From: Microbacterium sp. Root53
Lineage (GTDB): Bacteria > Actinomycetota > Actinomycetes > Actinomycetales > Microbacteriaceae
Length of the DNA stretch: 64,000 nt
Reading direction: 5' to 3'
Assembly (NCBI RefSeq): GCF_001426925.1
Contig: NZ_LMFR01000002.1
Span: forward strand, 946-64,945
Under the pieces are notes generated by a model that was given only the letters and a program-made list of their open reading frames with translations, made no database searches and was not told the DNA's origin. Both the position numbers and the translations under genes were made by a program. This document shows positions 63,390 through 64,000 of the stretch, piece by piece (the first letter of the stretch is position 1; the number at the start of each line of letters is the position of its first letter).

Positions 63390-64000
63390 GGTCATCGAAT
63401 TTCAGCGCCCCGTCCGGGTGCGGCACGCCGAGGTGTGCGTACGCCTCCGGGGTGGCGACACGGCCGCGCGGCGTGCGGCCCATGAAGCCGATGCGCACGA
63501 GGTACGGCTCGACCACGCTCTCGACCGTGTCGGGCTCCTCGCCGACGGCGACCGCGAGGGTCGAGAGGCCGACGGGTCCGCCGCGGAAGCGCTTCACGAG
63601 AGCGTCGAGCACGGCGCGGTCGAGCCGGTCGAGGCCGATCTCGTCGACGTCGTAGAGGTCCAGCGCGGCGCGCACCTCGTCGATGCGCGGCGTCGACCCG
63701 CCCGTGTGGACCAGCGCGTAGTCGCGCACGCGGCGCAGCAGCCGGTTCGCGATGCGAGGCGTGCCGCGCGAGCGGCGGGCGATCTCGGCGCGCTGCCGCT
63801 CCTTGAGCTCGACCCCCAGCACCGCCGCCGAGCGGCCGATCACGCGCTCCAGCTCGGCCGGCTCGTAGTACTCGAGGTGGGCCGTGAAGCCGAAGCGGTC
63901 GCGGAGCGGGTTCGGGAGCATGCCCGAGCGCGTCGTGGCGCCGACCAGCGTGAACGGCGCGAGATCCAGCGGGATGCTGGTCGCGCCGGCGCCCTTGCCG
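63385..64000 (-). CDS. ruvB: Holliday junction branch-migration helicase RuvB, C-terminal part
   Basis: The last 205 residues of RuvB; the N-terminus with Walker A and B lies beyond the window end. Seen here are the sensor region [26 protein letters not shown] (TLVGATTR, then [13 protein letters not shown]), the arginine finger context [20 protein letters not shown], and the C-terminal winged helix ([41 protein letters not shown]). RuvB with RuvA moves Holliday junctions; ruvB-yajC-secD-secF is the standard actinobacterial order. Confidence 0.96.
   Translation of the reverse strand, partial: GKGAGATSIPLDLAPFTLVGATTRSGMLPNPLRDRFGFTAHLEYYEPAELERVIGRSAAVLGVELKERQRAEIARRSRGTPRIANRLLRRVRDYALVHTGGSTPRIDEVRAALDLYDVDEIGLDRLDRAVLDALVKRFRGGPVGLSTLAVAVGEEPDTVESVVEPYLVRIGFMGRTPRGRVATPEAYAHLGVPHPDGALKFDDL

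Overview
The window reads as core chromosome of a high-GC actinobacterium, most likely family Microbacteriaceae and possibly genus Microbacterium. The grounds are very high GC, frequent GTG/TTG starts, actinobacterial gene order (hisI / Trp-associated membrane protein / HGxxPAAW / trpC-trpB-trpA / lgt; pyrR-pyrB-pyrC-x-carA-carB-pyrF-gmk-rpoZ-metK-priA-fmt-rsmB-rpe; alaS-ruvX-mltG-aroE-aroC-aroK-aroB-efp-nusB), an ANTAR response regulator, a helicase-motif-less PriA, and an integration-host-factor-like domain fused to guanylate kinase. Nearly all genes lie on the minus strand; plus-strand genes occur only at 9641-10063 and 55216-57825.

Layout. 1-160: the end of an IS5-type insertion sequence with a frameshifted transposase start; its boundary falls at a CTAG that supplies the stop codon of the next gene. 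161-6915: a GntR/FCD regulator, two LLM flavin oxidoreductases, an SGNH hydrolase, an MFS transporter and a DUF885 protein, the most accessory-looking part. 6938-11395: polA, a hotdog thioesterase, a GNAT acetyltransferase, an ANTAR regulator and tRNA-Leu(CAA). 11458-19023: pyk, gltD and gltB. 19144-26262: lgt, trpA, trpB, trpC, two small membrane proteins, hisI, hisF, hisG and hisE, with no trpE at its usual place. 26492-35040: rpe, rsmB, fmt, priA, metK, rpoZ, the mIHF-gmk fusion and pyrF. 35054-42895: carB, carA, a PH-like membrane protein, pyrC, pyrB and pyrR, preceded by a likely PyrR-binding RNA loop. 43058-53548: nusB, efp, aroB, aroK, aroC, aroE, mltG, ruvX, alaS, a small membrane protein and rpsD. 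53705-60055: rarA, a Pro/Thr-tailed membrane protein, a DUF349 protein, an AbiEi-like protein and rel. 60117 to the end: secF, secD, yajC and a partial ruvB.

The genes form pathway-level units: late histidine and tryptophan synthesis, pyrimidine synthesis under PyrR, the shikimate pathway, ammonia assimilation (GltBD), translation start and elongation (fmt, rsmB, efp, rpsD, alaS), Sec export and stringent response. Many junctions are 1-4 base stop/start overlaps (ATGA, GTGA, TTGA, TGATG, TAATG), which implies translational coupling. Six minus-strand genes show a TANNNT hexamer exactly six bases before an ATG/GTG and no usable Shine-Dalgarno, as expected of leaderless mRNAs.

I saw no CRISPR array, prophage, biosynthetic cluster or defence island. 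The most notable items are regulatory or architectural: the PyrR-type leader, the rpoZ/metK and pyk/tRNA hairpins, a DnaA-box-loop hairpin, the mIHF-Gmk fusion, the degenerate PriA, missing trpE and coaBC, and an inverted repeat at the MFS promoter.
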